Below, one piece after another: positions 39,362 to 49,810 of a stretch of 64,000 nucleotides of DNA. Made by a program: the position numbers and the translations under genes. Under the pieces are notes generated by a model. It saw only the letters and a list, made by a program, of their open reading frames with translations, searched no databases and was not told the DNA's origin. Location of the stretch: contig JBFWNV010000001.1 in NCBI GenBank assembly GCA_050250875.1, positions 1,426,001 through 1,490,000 of the forward strand, in the 5' to 3' direction. Every line of letters begins with the position of its first letter. Within the stretch, counting starts at the first letter, position 1. Origin of the DNA: CAWAYR01 sp050250875 (GTDB lineage Bacteria; Acidobacteriota; Vicinamibacteria; Vicinamibacterales; UBA2999).

Positions 39362-41173
39362 ATGGCGGTGGCCATGTCTCCCGATGCCCGCCTCCGCGCG
39401 CGGCCTCGTGCCCTGACGGGAACGCTGGCCGCCGTGTGCGCCCTCGGGCTCGCCGCCTGGTCGTGGCCGGGATCCTCGGCTCCCGAGCGGGTGACGATCT
39501 CGGTCGTCGGGACGACCGACCTGCACGGGCGGATCGACACCAGCGACCACGGCAAGGGCGGCCTGGCCCGGTTCGGCGGCTACCTGGCCAACTTGCGCCG
39601 GGCCCGCGCCGCCGACGGCGGCGGCGTCGTGCTGCTCGACACCGGGGACACGTACCAGGGCGGCATCACCTCCAACCTCTCCGAGGGCGCCGTGGTGATC
39701 GACGCCTACAACGCCCTCGGCTACACCGCGCTCGCCGTCGGCAACCACGACTTCGAGTACGGCGCCGTGGACCGCTGGGACGACGACGAGGGCGCCGACG
39801 CCGATCCGCGCGGAGCGCTCAAGGCGCGCGCCGCGCAGGCGCGCTTCCCGTTCCTCGCCGCCAACCTGATCGACTCGGCCACCGGCCAGCCCGTGACGTG
39901 GCCCAACGTGCAGCCGTCCGCGCTGGTGGAAGTGGCGGGCATCCGTGTCGGCATCGTCGGCGTGATGACCCTGCATTCGCTGTCGATGACGCTGGCGGCC
40001 AACGTCGGCGGCCTGGCGATCGCGCCGCTCGCCGCGACCGTCGAGCGCGAGGCGCTGGCGCTGCGCGAGCGCGGCGCGACCGTCGTGATCGCGGCGTCGC
40101 ATGCCGGGGGGGTGTGCACGGCGTTCGACGACCCGGCGTCGATCGCGTCGTGCGATCCGGCCGCCGAGATGTTCGAGGTGGTCCGCGTGCTGCCGGCCGG
40201 ACTCGTCGACGCCGTCGTCGCCGGCCACACTCACGGCGCGGTCGCGCATCAGGTGCACGGCATCCCGATGGTGCAGGCCTACTCCTGGGGCCAGGCGTTC
40301 AGCCGCGTCGATCTCACGGTGGAGACGGCGACGGGATCTGTCGTGGGATCGCGGATCTTCGCGCCGCAGCCGATCTGCGCGCGCCAGGCGGAAGGGACCG
40401 GCCACTGCGTGCCCGCGGCGACCGCGGCCTCGGTGCCCCCGCACTACGAGGGCCGCGAGGTGGCCGACGACCCGGCGGTGCTGGCGGCGATGGCCCCGGC
40501 GCTCCAGCGTGTCGCCGACCTGCGGGCGCGGCCGCTCGGGGTCAGCCTCGACGGCGAGGTGGCCCGCGGCGATCGCGACGGCGAGTCGCCGCTCGGCCAT
40601 CTCTTCGCCGAGGCGATGCTGGCCGCCGTCCCCGGCGCCGACGCCGCGCTCGGCTACAGCGCCGGACCGGGCGGGATCCGGGTCGGGCTGGCCGCCGGTG
40701 CCGTGACCCAGGGCGCCGTCTACGACGCGTTCCCGTTCGACAACCGGGTCGTGGCCGTGACGGTCACCGGCGCCGACCTGCGGCGCATGCTGACCGCCCA
40801 GGTGCGGCGGCCGCGGTTCCGCAGCCGATCGCTCGGCGTGTCCGGGCTGCGTGTCACCGTGGACTGCCGCGCCGACGCGCTCGAGGTGGACGTGCGTCGA
40901 GCGTCCGGCGCGCCGATCGGCGACGCCGAGCGGCTCGTCGTCGCCACCACCGACTTCATGGCGTCACGGCTGAGCGCCGATGCCGCCGATCCGGAGGCCG
41001 GCCGTACACGTCCGGCACCGGGAACGCACCAGGACGCGCTGCTGGTGCGCGACGTCGTGCGCGACTGGCTGCAGGCGCAGGGGCCGACGCTGGCGGTATC
41101 GCGCCTGGTCGACCCCGTACGGCCGCGCTGGCTGACGGCGACCGGGGCCGTCAGCGGCTGCCAGACGCGCTGA
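39362..41173 (+). CDS. Exported 5'-nucleotidase/UshA-like metallophosphatase
   Basis: 603 aa with an N-terminal leader (hydrophobic near residues 19-38). Metallophosphatase motifs: 'VVGTTDLHGRIDT', 'VLLDTGDTYQGG', 'ALAVGNHDFEYGAV' and 'AVVAGHTHGAVAHQ'. The C-terminal 5_nucleotid_C domain has 'AVYDAFPFDNRVVAVTVTGADLRRMLTAQ'. The enzyme should hydrolyse nucleotides or nucleotide sugars in the periplasm. ATG 39374 (MSPDARL) is an alternative start. Overlaps the convergent pgl gene by 23 nt. Confidence 0.88.
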   Translation: MAVAMSPDARLRARPRALTGTLAAVCALGLAAWSWPGSSAPERVTISVVGTTDLHGRIDTSDHGKGGLARFGGYLANLRRARAADGGGVVLLDTGDTYQGGITSNLSEGAVVIDAYNALGYTALAVGNHDFEYGAVDRWDDDEGADADPRGALKARAAQARFPFLAANLIDSATGQPVTWPNVQPSALVEVAGIRVGIVGVMTLHSLSMTLAANVGGLAIAPLAATVEREALALRERGATVVIAASHAGGVCTAFDDPASIASCDPAAEMFEVVRVLPAGLVDAVVAGHTHGAVAHQVHGIPMVQAYSWGQAFSRVDLTVETATGSVVGSRIFAPQPICARQAEGTGHCVPAATAASVPPHYEGREVADDPAVLAAMAPALQRVADLRARPLGVSLDGEVARGDRDGESPLGHLFAEAMLAAVPGADAALGYSAGPGGIRVGLAAGAVTQGAVYDAFPFDNRVVAVTVTGADLRRMLTAQVRRPRFRSRSLGVSGLRVTVDCRADALEVDVRRASGAPIGDAERLVVATTDFMASRLSADAADPEAGRTRPAPGTHQDALLVRDVVRDWLQAQGPTLAVSRLVDPVRPRWLTATGAVSGCQTR

Positions 41174-41898
41174 CGCCGGCTGCCGAGTCGGTGTCTGCGA
41201 TCCACACCAGCGTTCCCGGGCGCGGCGCGATGCGCGTGGCCGGCATCAGGTCCGGTGAGAACGTTCCTCGGCGCACGGCCGCGAGCGCCTCGGCCTTCTC
41301 GGTGCCGACCACCAGGAACAGCACGGTGTGCGCGGCGTTGATCGCCGGCGGCGTCAGGGTGAGGCGTGGGCGGCCCGACGGGTCCTGGTCGGCCACGACC
41401 CAGCGCTCGGTTTCGCGGCCCGATGGGCGGCCCGGGAAGAGCGACGCCGTGTGACCGTCGGTGCCCAATCCCATCAGCACCAGGTCGAGACCGTGCGGCC
41501 CCACGGACTCGAGGGGCGCCGGGCCGACGAGCGCGCGCAGCTCCGCCTCGTAGGCGGCCGCCGCCTCGGCCGGCGGATCCTCGCCGTGCATCCGATGGAC
41601 CTGTGCCGGCGGGATCGGCACGTGATCGACGAGCGCCTCGCGGACCATCCGGTAGTTGCTGTCGGGATGGGTCGGCGGCACGCACCGCTCGTCGCTCCAC
41701 AACAGGTGCGTGCGCGTCCAGTCGATGCGGTCACGCCACGGCGGCGCGGCGAGCCGCTGGTAGAGCGGACGTGGGGTCGTGCCCCCCGACAGCGCCAGCA
41801 GGAATCGACCGCGGGAGTCGATGGCCGTCCGCGCGCAGCCGGCCACGAAGTCCGCGGCGGTGTCGGCGACCGCCCCGGCCGACTCGCACACGACCAGC

Positions 41899-41906
<8 letters not shown>
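41151..41906 (-). CDS. pgl: 6-phosphogluconolactonase
   Basis: 251 aa from a GTG at 41906 that overlaps the zwf stop by 8 bases. Signatures: 'GRFLLALSGGTTPRPLYQRLAAPPWRDRIDWTRTHLLWSDERCVPPTHPDSNYRMVREALVDHVP' and 'GLDLVLMGLGTDGHTASLFPG' with the catalytic His/Asp region. Hydrolyses 6-phosphoglucono-lactone to 6-phosphogluconate. The last gene of the gnd-zwf-pgl operon. Confidence 0.93.
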
Positions 41907-43280
<1,374 letters not shown>

Positions 43281-43284
<4 letters not shown>

Positions 43285-44306
43285 CGGCCCTCGCCCTTCG
43301 GCGCTTCGCGGTGCCCGCCGAACTGGAAGCGCAGCGCCGACAGCACCTTGTGCGCGAACTCGCCTTCGCCGCGCGAGGTAAAGCGGTCGTAGAGCGCGGC
43401 GCTCAGCACCGGCGCCGGCACCCCGGCGTCGATGGCGGCGGCGATGGTCCAGCGGCCCTCGCCCGAGTCGGACACGCGGCCCGAGAAGCCGTCGAGCGTC
43501 GGGCTTTCGGCGAACGCCTCGGCGGTGAGATCCAGCAGCCACGACGACACCACGCTGCCGCGCCGCCACAGCTCGGCGATTTCGCCCAGGTCGAGGTCGT
43601 ACTGGAAGTGCTCGGGGTGGCGCAGCGGCGTCGTTTCGGCGTCGGCCTCGCGGGCGTGCGCACCCACCCCGGCGTGACGCAGCAGGTTGAAGCCCTCGGC
43701 GTAGGCGGCCATCAGGCCGTACTCGATGCCGTTGTGGACCATCTTCACGAAGTGGCCAGCGCCCGGGGGCCCACAGTGCAGGTAGCCGCGGTCGGCGGTG
43801 CCGCGTCCGGCCGCTCGCGACGGCGTGGCCGGAATGGCGCCCGGGCCGGGGGCCAGCGCCGCGAAGATCGGATCGAGACGGCGCACCGCGGTGGCGTCGC
43901 CGCCGATCATCAGGCAGTAGCCGCGCTCCAGCCCCCACACGCCGCCGCTGGTGCCGACGTCCACGTAGTGGAGGCCGCGGGCCTCGAGCGCACGGGCGCG
44001 GCGGATGTCGTCGTGGTAGTGCGAGTTGCCGCCGTCCACGATCACGTCGTCGGTGGACAGGTACGGCGCCAGCCGGTCCAGCTCGCGATCGACGATCGCC
44101 GCCGGCAGCATCAGCCACACCGCGCGCGGTGCCGAAAGCGCGGCCACGAACGCCTCGAGCGACGTGGTGCCGGTCGCCCCCTCGGCGGCGAGCGCCCGCA
44201 CCGCCTCGGCCGACACGTCGTAGACCACGCAGTCATGTCCGGCGCGCATCAGGCGGCGCACCATGTTGGCGCCCATGCGCCCCAGTCCGATCATGCCGAG
44301 CTGCAT
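43281..44306 (-). CDS. gnd: 6-phosphogluconate dehydrogenase, decarboxylating (short type)
   Basis: 341 aa, the short GndA/YqeC-like form rather than the roughly 470-aa form. Start at 44306 with GGAGG five bases upstream. Motifs: 'MIGLGRMGANMVRRLMRAGHDCVVYD' (NAD(P)-binding), 'VIVDGGNSHYHDDIRRA' and 'YLHCGPPGAGHFVKMVHNGIEYGLMAAYAEGF' (catalytic Lys). Makes ribulose-5-phosphate, CO2 and NAD(P)H. First gene of the operon with zwf and pgl, which lack only a transketolase or transaldolase. Confidence 0.93.
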
Positions 44307-44401
44307 CGCCCCTCCAGTGACCATCCTAGCGAAGTAGGGCGGAGCTTCGGCTCCGCCACCTCGACCTACAATGGCGCCACATCCCCTTGGAGGTTCGCTC
44401 G

Positions 44402-45340
44402 ATGCGTCGTGCCGTCGTTCTGTCGTTGCTCTCGTCCGTCGTCGCCGTGGCTCCCGCGTTCGCGCAGACCCCGCCGCAGCCCGCGCCCACACCGGCCGCG
44501 GCCCAGCCGTTCGTCGCCGGCACGCCGTTGAAGATGACGCCGAACGCCAGGACCTACGGCGGCTTCCGGTTTGCCGAGAGCCTCAGCTACGACGCCGAGC
44601 GCGATCTCTACGTGGCCGTCAACGCCGGCATGCCGCAGGAGATGGCGCCCAACGACGGCTACATCGCCCTCATCAACCCCGACGGCACCGCCCATACGCT
44701 GAAGTGGATTGGCGTGAACCGCAACGGCCTCACGCTCAATCACCCGCTGGGCAGCGACATCGCCCGCGGCTTCCTTTACGTCGTGGACATCGACACCGTG
44801 CGCTGGTTCGACATGAAGACCGGCGCCCCGTCGGGTCAGATCCAGGTGCCGGGCGTGATCCGCTTCAACGACCTCGAGGTGGCCGACGACGGCACCATCT
44901 ACGCCACTCAGACCGGCACCCCGCAGGAGCCGTCGAGCTGGAAGATCTACTGCATCACCCCGCAGGGCCAGGCCACGGTGGTGGTCAGCGGAGCTCCGCT
45001 CAACCTGCCCAACGGCATCGCCTTCGACCCGAAAGGCAATCTGGTGGTGGTCAACGTGGGCACCAACGACGTCCACACCTACACGCCCGACGGCAAGCTG
45101 GTGACGACCGAGCAGGCCGTGGACCCAGGCAACGACGGCATCGTCGTTCTCGACGACGGCACCAAGTACGTGAGCAGCGTGCGCCAGGGCACGGTGAGCC
45201 GCATCCGCCCCGGCCAGAAGGCCGAGATCATCGCCTCGGGCATCCCCAGCGCGGCGTCGATGACCTACGACTCGAAGCGCCACCGGCTGGTGATCCCGAT
45301 GAACGACTGGAACGCCATTACGGTGGTGGAGCTGAAGTAG
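44402..45340 (+). CDS. Exported SMP-30/gluconolactonase-like beta-propeller protein
   Basis: 312 aa; ATG 44402 with GGAGG at 44389-44393 (an in-frame TTG at 44387 is less likely). Signal peptide ends AFAQ. Propeller-type repeats: 'FRFAESLSYDAERDLYVAVNAG', 'SDIARGFLYVVDIDTVRWFDMKTGAPSG', 'RFNDLEVADDGTIYATQTG', 'NLPNGIAFDPKGNLVVVNVGTNDVHTYTPDGKLVTTEQAVDPGNDGIVVLDDGTKYVSSVRQGTVSRI'. The fold binds a divalent metal and often hydrolyses lactones. It sits beside the pentose phosphate operon on the opposite strand. Confidence 0.82.
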   Translation: MRRAVVLSLLSSVVAVAPAFAQTPPQPAPTPAAAQPFVAGTPLKMTPNARTYGGFRFAESLSYDAERDLYVAVNAGMPQEMAPNDGYIALINPDGTAHTLKWIGVNRNGLTLNHPLGSDIARGFLYVVDIDTVRWFDMKTGAPSGQIQVPGVIRFNDLEVADDGTIYATQTGTPQEPSSWKIYCITPQGQATVVVSGAPLNLPNGIAFDPKGNLVVVNVGTNDVHTYTPDGKLVTTEQAVDPGNDGIVVLDDGTKYVSSVRQGTVSRIRPGQKAEIIASGIPSAASMTYDSKRHRLVIPMNDWNAITVVELK

Positions 45341-45371
45341 GGACCAGGGATCAGGGACCAGGGACCGGGGA
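45340..45371. repeat. GGGACCAGGG tandem tract, copy 1
   Basis: Units GGGACCA, GGGATCA, GGGACCA, GGGACCG in a row. The tract overlaps the stop of the SMP-30 gene and encodes the last residues of the citrate synthase on the other strand. The same motif recurs at 46604-46636, on the other side of that gene. Confidence 0.8.
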
Positions 45372-46538
45372 AGGACCTCCGACGGAACTGACGCCCGTCC
45401 TTCTAAGTTCGCATGATGCCGTGGCCGCCCGCCGTTCGGCCAGCGGCACCCAGGTGCGGCCGCGCGGGCCCACGTACTCGGACTGCGGGCGGATGATGCG
45501 GCCAGCGCGCGCCTGCTCGGCGGCGTGGGCAATCCAGCCGCTGACCCGGCTCATGGCGAAGGTGGGCGTGAACAGGCTGGTGTCGAGGCCGAGGCCGTGC
45601 AGCAGCAGGGCCGTGTAGAACTCGACGTTGGTCTGCAGGCGACGCCCCGGCTTGGCTTCCTCCAGCAGGCGGAGGGCCGTGGCCTCGACGTCGCGGGCGA
45701 GCCGGTACAGGGCCATGTCGCCGGCTCGGGTGAACAGCCGCTCGGCCGCCGTGGCGAGCACGTCGGCGCGCGGGTCGCGCACTTTGTAGACGCGGTGGCC
45801 GAAGCCCATCAGCTTCTCGCCGCGAGCCAGCTTGTCGCGCAGTACCCCCTCGGCCCGCGACGCGTCGCCGATCTGGAAGACCATGTCGAGGGCCGGTCCG
45901 GGTGCGCCGCCGTGGAGCGGGCCCTTCAAGGCGCCAAGTGCGCCGACCACGGCCGAGACCAGGTCCGAGCCGGTGGAGGTGATCACGCGCGCGGTGAAGG
46001 TCGAGGCATTCAGGCCGTGGTCCACCACGGTGTTGAGGTAGGTCTCCAGGCCACGGACGCGCTCCGGGTCGGGCTCGCGGCCGTCGAGCAGGTAGAGGAA
46101 GCTGGCGGCATGGCCGAGGTCGGCGCGAGGCGCCAGCGCCGCCAGGCCGGCGCGCATCCGCCAGTGCGTGGCGACGATGACCGGGCACTGCGCGACGAGC
46201 GTGACGGCGTCGGCGGCGGTGAGCGAGATCGTCCCGGCGGCGATGCGCAGCGTGTCCATCGCGTCGAGGCCGGCGGCGACGCACTCGCCGATCACGGCCA
46301 CGGTGGCCGGAGGCAGTGGGCGGGCTGCCGCCAGGCCGCGGCGAAACCGGTCGAGTTCTCCGGCCGTGGGCAGCTCGCCGTGCCACAGCAGCCACGTCGT
46401 CTCCTCGAAGGTGGCGTGCGCGGCCAGCTCCTCCAGCGGGAAGCCGGCGATGGTGAGCGCGCCGCGATCGCCGTCCACGTCGCTCAGCGCGGTCGTTGCC
46501 GCGACCACGCCGTCGAGTCCCGTCTGCGCTGTCGTCAT
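45351..46538 (-). CDS. Citrate synthase
   Basis: 395 aa. Active-site regions: 'GALKGPLHGGAPGPALDMV' (first His), 'RGEKLMGFGHRVYKVRDPRADVLATAAERLF' (second His) and 'LQTNVEFYTALLLHGLGLDTSLFTPTFAMSRVSGWIAHAAEQARAGRIIRPQSEYVGP'. The third acidic residue is Glu (NVEFYT) where E. coli-type enzymes have Asp, as in the CitA-type subfamily. The last residues after 'PLAERRAA' are encoded by unusual sequence and the repeat tract, so the native C-terminus may have been lost and replaced. It condenses acetyl-CoA (or propionyl-CoA) with oxaloacetate. Confidence 0.9.
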   Translation of the reverse strand: MTTAQTGLDGVVAATTALSDVDGDRGALTIAGFPLEELAAHATFEETTWLLWHGELPTAGELDRFRRGLAAARPLPPATVAVIGECVAAGLDAMDTLRIAAGTISLTAADAVTLVAQCPVIVATHWRMRAGLAALAPRADLGHAASFLYLLDGREPDPERVRGLETYLNTVVDHGLNASTFTARVITSTGSDLVSAVVGALGALKGPLHGGAPGPALDMVFQIGDASRAEGVLRDKLARGEKLMGFGHRVYKVRDPRADVLATAAERLFTRAGDMALYRLARDVEATALRLLEEAKPGRRLQTNVEFYTALLLHGLGLDTSLFTPTFAMSRVSGWIAHAAEQARAGRIIRPQSEYVGPRGRTWVPLAERRAATASCELRRTGVSSVGGPSPVPGP

Positions 46539-46566
46539 GGCTCCACGCTAGACTCACATGTCAGAG

Positions 46567-46598
46567 GCGTCAACGTTGATTCAACAATCAACTGACGC
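46567..46598. promoter_or_regulatory. Large inverted repeat between the divergent citrate synthase genes
   Basis: GTTGATT-CAAC-AATCAAC is a perfect 7-bp palindrome, extended outwards by GCGTCA (46567-46572) and TGACGC (46593-46598) with a 2-nt offset on one side. It is AT-rich in a GC-rich background and lies in the only shared promoter region, so it is a strong candidate operator for both genes. Confidence 0.6.
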
Positions 46599-46603
46599 AC
46601 GTA

Positions 46604-46636
46604 GGGACCGGGGACCAGGGACCGGGGACCAGGGGG
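46604..46636. repeat. GGGACCGGGGACCAGGG tandem tract, copy 2
   Basis: Same units as the tract at 45340-45371 (GGGACCG and GGGACCA), in the same orientation, about 1.26 kb apart, bracketing the citrate synthase gene. Confidence 0.8.
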
Positions 46637-46661
46637 AAAAACGCTAAGACACGGAGGGGCG

Positions 46662-47888
46662 ATGGTGGCGACAGCGACGAAGCAGGCGCCGTGGATCGGC
46701 GCCGAAGCGGCGGCGGGGTTGCTGGGCGTGAGCCGGGCGACGTTGTACGCCTACGTGAGCCGGGGGCGGATTCGCTCGCAGGCGGTGGCGGGGCGGATGC
46801 GCGAGCGACAGTACGCCCGCGACGACGTCGAGCGGCTGCGGCGGCGCGCCGACGAGCGCAAGCACCCCGACCACGTGGCGGCCCGGTCGCTCGACTGGGG
46901 ACTGCCGGTGCTCGAGTCGGCCATCGCGCTCATCGACGGACAGCGGCTCTACTACCGCGGCTACGACGCCGTGGCCCTGGCCCGCGAGCGGACCTTCGAG
47001 GAGGTGGCGTCGCTCGTGTGGACCGGCCAGTTCGGCAGGATCGCCGAACGACCGAGGGAGTCGGTTGCATCGGCACGGTCCAGAAGGCTCCCGCCGCAGG
47101 CGACCCTGCCGTTCATCGGTCGAGCCCAGAGCGCGCTGGCCGCCGCAGCCGCCGGCGATCCGGCGGCGTTCGACACGCGGCCGGCAGCCGTGGTCCGCTG
47201 CGGCGATCGCATCCTGCGCGTACTGGTGCAGGCGGCGACCCTCGAGCCGGCGGCAGGCCGCACGCCGGACGCGGCGCTGGCGCGGGCCTGGCGCCTGGCG
47301 TCGCCAGCGGCCGATCTGCTGCGCCGCGTCCTGGTGCTTTGCGCCGATCACGAGCTGAACGTGTCATCGTTCACGGCCCGTTGCGCCGCCTCGGCTGGCG
47401 CCAGCCCCTACGGCGCGGTGATCGCCGCGCTGGCAGCGCTGGAAGGCCCGAAGCACGGCGGCGCCAGCGCCCGCGCCGAGGCCATGCTGCATGAACTGCG
47501 TCGCGAGCGATCGCTTCGCCAGGCCCTCGCGGGCCGCCTGCAACGCGGCGAGAGCATCGACGGCTTCGGGCATCCGTTGTACCCGGACGGCGACCCGCGA
47601 GCCACGGCGATCTTCGACTGGCTGCGCGCGTGGTCTCCTCGCGCCGACCTGCGGTTCGTGGGCGACGTCGCCCGGGTCGCCACGACGGTGACGGGCGAGC
47701 ACCCGAACCTCGACTTCGCGCTGGCCGCCGTGGCCCGCGTGCTGCGGCTGCCGGCGGGCGCGCCGCTGATGCTCTTCGCGATCGGCCGCACCGTGGGCTG
47801 GATTGGCCACGCCATCGAGCAGTACGCGAGCGGGCAACTGATCCGCCCGCGCGCGAAGTACGTCGGCGTCACCCCCGGGAGGGCCTGA
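46662..47888 (+). CDS. Citrate synthase-like protein with N-terminal HTH (citrate synthase family)
   Basis: 408 aa; GGAGGGG at 46650-46656. Residues about 8-70 form a MerR/excisionase-type helix-turn-helix ('WIGAEAAAGLLGVSRATLYAYVSRGRIRSQAVAGRMRERQYARDDVERLRRRADERK'). A citrate synthase core follows: 'LYYRGYDAVALARERTFEEVASLVWTG', 'EGPKHGGASARAEAML', 'SIDGFGHPLYPDGDPRATAIFDWL' and 'EHPNLDFALAAVARVL' (Asp retained). The fusion suggests a DNA-binding synthase that may sense acyl-CoA or citrate and control the divergent gene. It occurs elsewhere in bacteria, but its role is unproven. Confidence 0.88.
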   Translation: MVATATKQAPWIGAEAAAGLLGVSRATLYAYVSRGRIRSQAVAGRMRERQYARDDVERLRRRADERKHPDHVAARSLDWGLPVLESAIALIDGQRLYYRGYDAVALARERTFEEVASLVWTGQFGRIAERPRESVASARSRRLPPQATLPFIGRAQSALAAAAAGDPAAFDTRPAAVVRCGDRILRVLVQAATLEPAAGRTPDAALARAWRLASPAADLLRRVLVLCADHELNVSSFTARCAASAGASPYGAVIAALAALEGPKHGGASARAEAMLHELRRERSLRQALAGRLQRGESIDGFGHPLYPDGDPRATAIFDWLRAWSPRADLRFVGDVARVATTVTGEHPNLDFALAAVARVLRLPAGAPLMLFAIGRTVGWIGHAIEQYASGQLIRPRAKYVGVTPGRA

Positions 47889-48061
47889 CCGCCCGGCTGT
47901 CCGGGCGCTTTCTGCGCAGTGCCGAGCGTCGCCGCGGCGCAGAATCCGCGCGCGCCGGTCGTAGTCTGGCGGAATGGCGTCGGATTGTGCTCGGTACGTG
48001 CCTCGCAATCTGCCCGGGTCATGGCCGGGAGTAAGATGCCCGCATGGCCGGGGAGGACTCG

Positions 48062-48640
48062 ATGGGCACACCCTCATCGCAGGCCGACACGCGTCTCACC
48101 TACGACGATCTGCTGCTCATCCCGAACGACGGGAAGCGGCACGAGATCATCGACGGAGAGCACTACGTGACGGCGTCGCCGGGCCTGCGTCACCAGGATC
48201 TGGTGGGCCGGCTGTATTTGTCGATCGGCAGCTGGCTGGCGTCGCGCCCGGGCACCGGCCGGCTGTTCCTGGCGCCGCTCGACGTCGTGCTGTCGTACTA
48301 CGACGTCGTCGAGCCCGACCTGCTGTTCGTCGCCGGCGATCAGACCGCGATCCTCACCAAGGCGAACGTGCAGGGGCCGCCGGCGCTCGTCATCGAGGTG
48401 CTGTCGCCCTCGACCCGCCACACCGATGCGAAGATCAAGCGGCGGCTGTTCGAGCGCACCGGCGTCCGCGAGTACTGGCTGGTCGATCCGGAACTCGACA
48501 CCGTGCAGGTGTTCCGGCCGGACGACGGCAAGCTCCGCAAGGTAGACGAACTGACCGCCGAGGACGGTCATCACCTGGCCACGCCGCTCCTGCCCGGCTG
48601 GTCGCTCGACCTGCGCGAGTACTTCCTGCCGACGGTGTGA
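48062..48640 (+). CDS. Uma2 family (DUF820) PD-(D/E)xK nuclease-like protein
   Basis: 192 aa from ATG 48062, with GGGAGGA at 48050-48056; ATG 48044 would put that site inside the gene. Motifs: 'YDDLLLIPNDGKRHEIIDGEHYVT', 'VVEPDLLFVAGDQ', 'PPALVIEVLSPSTRHTDAKIKRRLFERTGVREYWLVDPELDTVQVF' (the E-x-LSPST and Lys of the nuclease core). Stand-alone gene; the 173-bp gap before it shows nothing recognisable. Confidence 0.88.
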   Translation: MGTPSSQADTRLTYDDLLLIPNDGKRHEIIDGEHYVTASPGLRHQDLVGRLYLSIGSWLASRPGTGRLFLAPLDVVLSYYDVVEPDLLFVAGDQTAILTKANVQGPPALVIEVLSPSTRHTDAKIKRRLFERTGVREYWLVDPELDTVQVFRPDDGKLRKVDELTAEDGHHLATPLLPGWSLDLREYFLPTV

Positions 48641-48641
48641 G

Positions 48642-49040
48642 TCAGCCGGCCGCCGGCGGCCGCACCAGCCGGTCGAACAGGTGCTGCAGGGTGGCGTCGG
48701 GGTCGGTCGTGCGTCCGGTGTGCACGGGTGACGCCTGAATGACCGTGCTGCGCGGCGACACCAGCCAGCGGAACCGCCCGCGCGCGGGCAGTTCGCCGAT
48801 CGGCCCGGCGGCGGCGCCGCCGGCGCAGACCGCCGGAAACAGGGCCAGGCCGTCGCGCACCGCGTCGAGGTCGAGCGACGGGTCGAGCGCGCGCAGCCGC
48901 GCCTCGTCCACTTCGATGCGCGTCTGCAGGTAGTCGGCGTCCACGCACGACAGAATCACGCCGACGTTCACCTGCTCGCCGCGCTCGACGCGCGGCACGA
49001 CGCGGATCACCGCGTAGTCGTAGGTGATCTCAGGCGGCAC
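48642..49040 (-). CDS. DUF3037 protein
   Basis: 132 aa from a GTG overlapping the HipA-like gene by 11 nt. 'YDYAVIRVVPRVERGEQVNVGVILSCVDADYLQTRIEVDEARLRALDPSLDLDAVRDGL' is the DUF3037 signature. DUF3037 proteins commonly accompany HipA-like kinases; function unknown. Convergent with the Uma2 gene (1-nt gap). Confidence 0.87.
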   Translation of the reverse strand: MPPEITYDYAVIRVVPRVERGEQVNVGVILSCVDADYLQTRIEVDEARLRALDPSLDLDAVRDGLALFPAVCAGGAAAGPIGELPARGRFRWLVSPRSTVIQASPVHTGRTTDPDATLQHLFDRLVRPPAAG

Positions 49041-49806
49041 GAGGCGTCTCCGGCAGGAACGGCCGCGGCGGCACGAGCCGATCGCGAAGGTAGCGCACGT
49101 AGGCGGCGCGCGTCTGGGCCGCCGAGCGGTCCGGCAGTTCGCTCGCCAGCCACGCGTCGGGCACGAGATCGAGCACCGCCTCGATCACGCCCGGTCCCAG
49201 CGCCGCGGCCGACCTGGCGTCGGCCTCGCTGAGGTGCCGGGCGCCGCGCGCCCGCAGGACGTGCGTGGCCAGCATCGCGAAAGGGTCGCGGGCCTTCCCG
49301 GTCTCGAGTTCCCAGCCCGGCGTGTGGTGGACGTAGAGCGTGGCGCCGTGGTCGATGAGCCACGGCCGCCGGTGCCACATCAGCATGTTGGTGTTGCGGG
49401 CGGTGCGATCGACGTTGGTCACGTAGCCGTCGAACCACACGACGCGGGCGGCGAATTCCGGGTCAAGGGTGTGGACGACCGGATCGAACGTGACCGCGCC
49501 GGGCAGGAAGTCCAGGGCCAGATTGCGGCCGGCGCTGTCGTGAATCAGCGCGTGGATCTCCGGATCCGGCTCGGTGCGCGCCAGATCGCCATCCAGGTCG
49601 GCGAAGACGATCTCGGGCACCGGCAGCCCGAGCGCGCGGGCGAGTTCGCCGGCGATCAGTTCCGCCACCAGCGCCCGCGGGCCCTGACCGGCGCCGCGGA
49701 ACTTCAGCACGTAGAGGCCGTCGTCGTCGGCCTCGACGATGGCCGGCAGCGATCCGCCCTCGCGCAAGGGCGTCACGTAGCGGGTCACGCGGACGGTGCG
49801 CAGCAT
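49030..49806 (-). CDS. HipA-like kinase domain protein
   Basis: 258 aa. HipA-type kinase features: 'GLYVLKFRGAGQGPRALVAELIAGELARALGLPVPEI' (Lys and helix), 'WFDGYVTNVDRTARNTNMLMWHRRPWLIDHGATLYVHHTPGW' (catalytic D-x-N-x-D and DxG-like). It lacks the HipA N-terminal domain and a HipB antitoxin. Partner gene is the DUF3037 protein. Upstream, the acetyltransferase ends 4 nt before its start. Confidence 0.85.
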   Translation of the reverse strand: MLRTVRVTRYVTPLREGGSLPAIVEADDDGLYVLKFRGAGQGPRALVAELIAGELARALGLPVPEIVFADLDGDLARTEPDPEIHALIHDSAGRNLALDFLPGAVTFDPVVHTLDPEFAARVVWFDGYVTNVDRTARNTNMLMWHRRPWLIDHGATLYVHHTPGWELETGKARDPFAMLATHVLRARGARHLSEADARSAAALGPGVIEAVLDLVPDAWLASELPDRSAAQTRAAYVRYLRDRLVPPRPFLPETPRAA

Positions 49807-49810
49807 CGCC

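Noticed and set aside
37123..41454. A 1443-aa plus-strand open frame.
   Set aside because: It is antisense to the membrane kinase and in another frame of the 5'-nucleotidase. The composition is Arg/Ala/Gly-rich filler with no domain.
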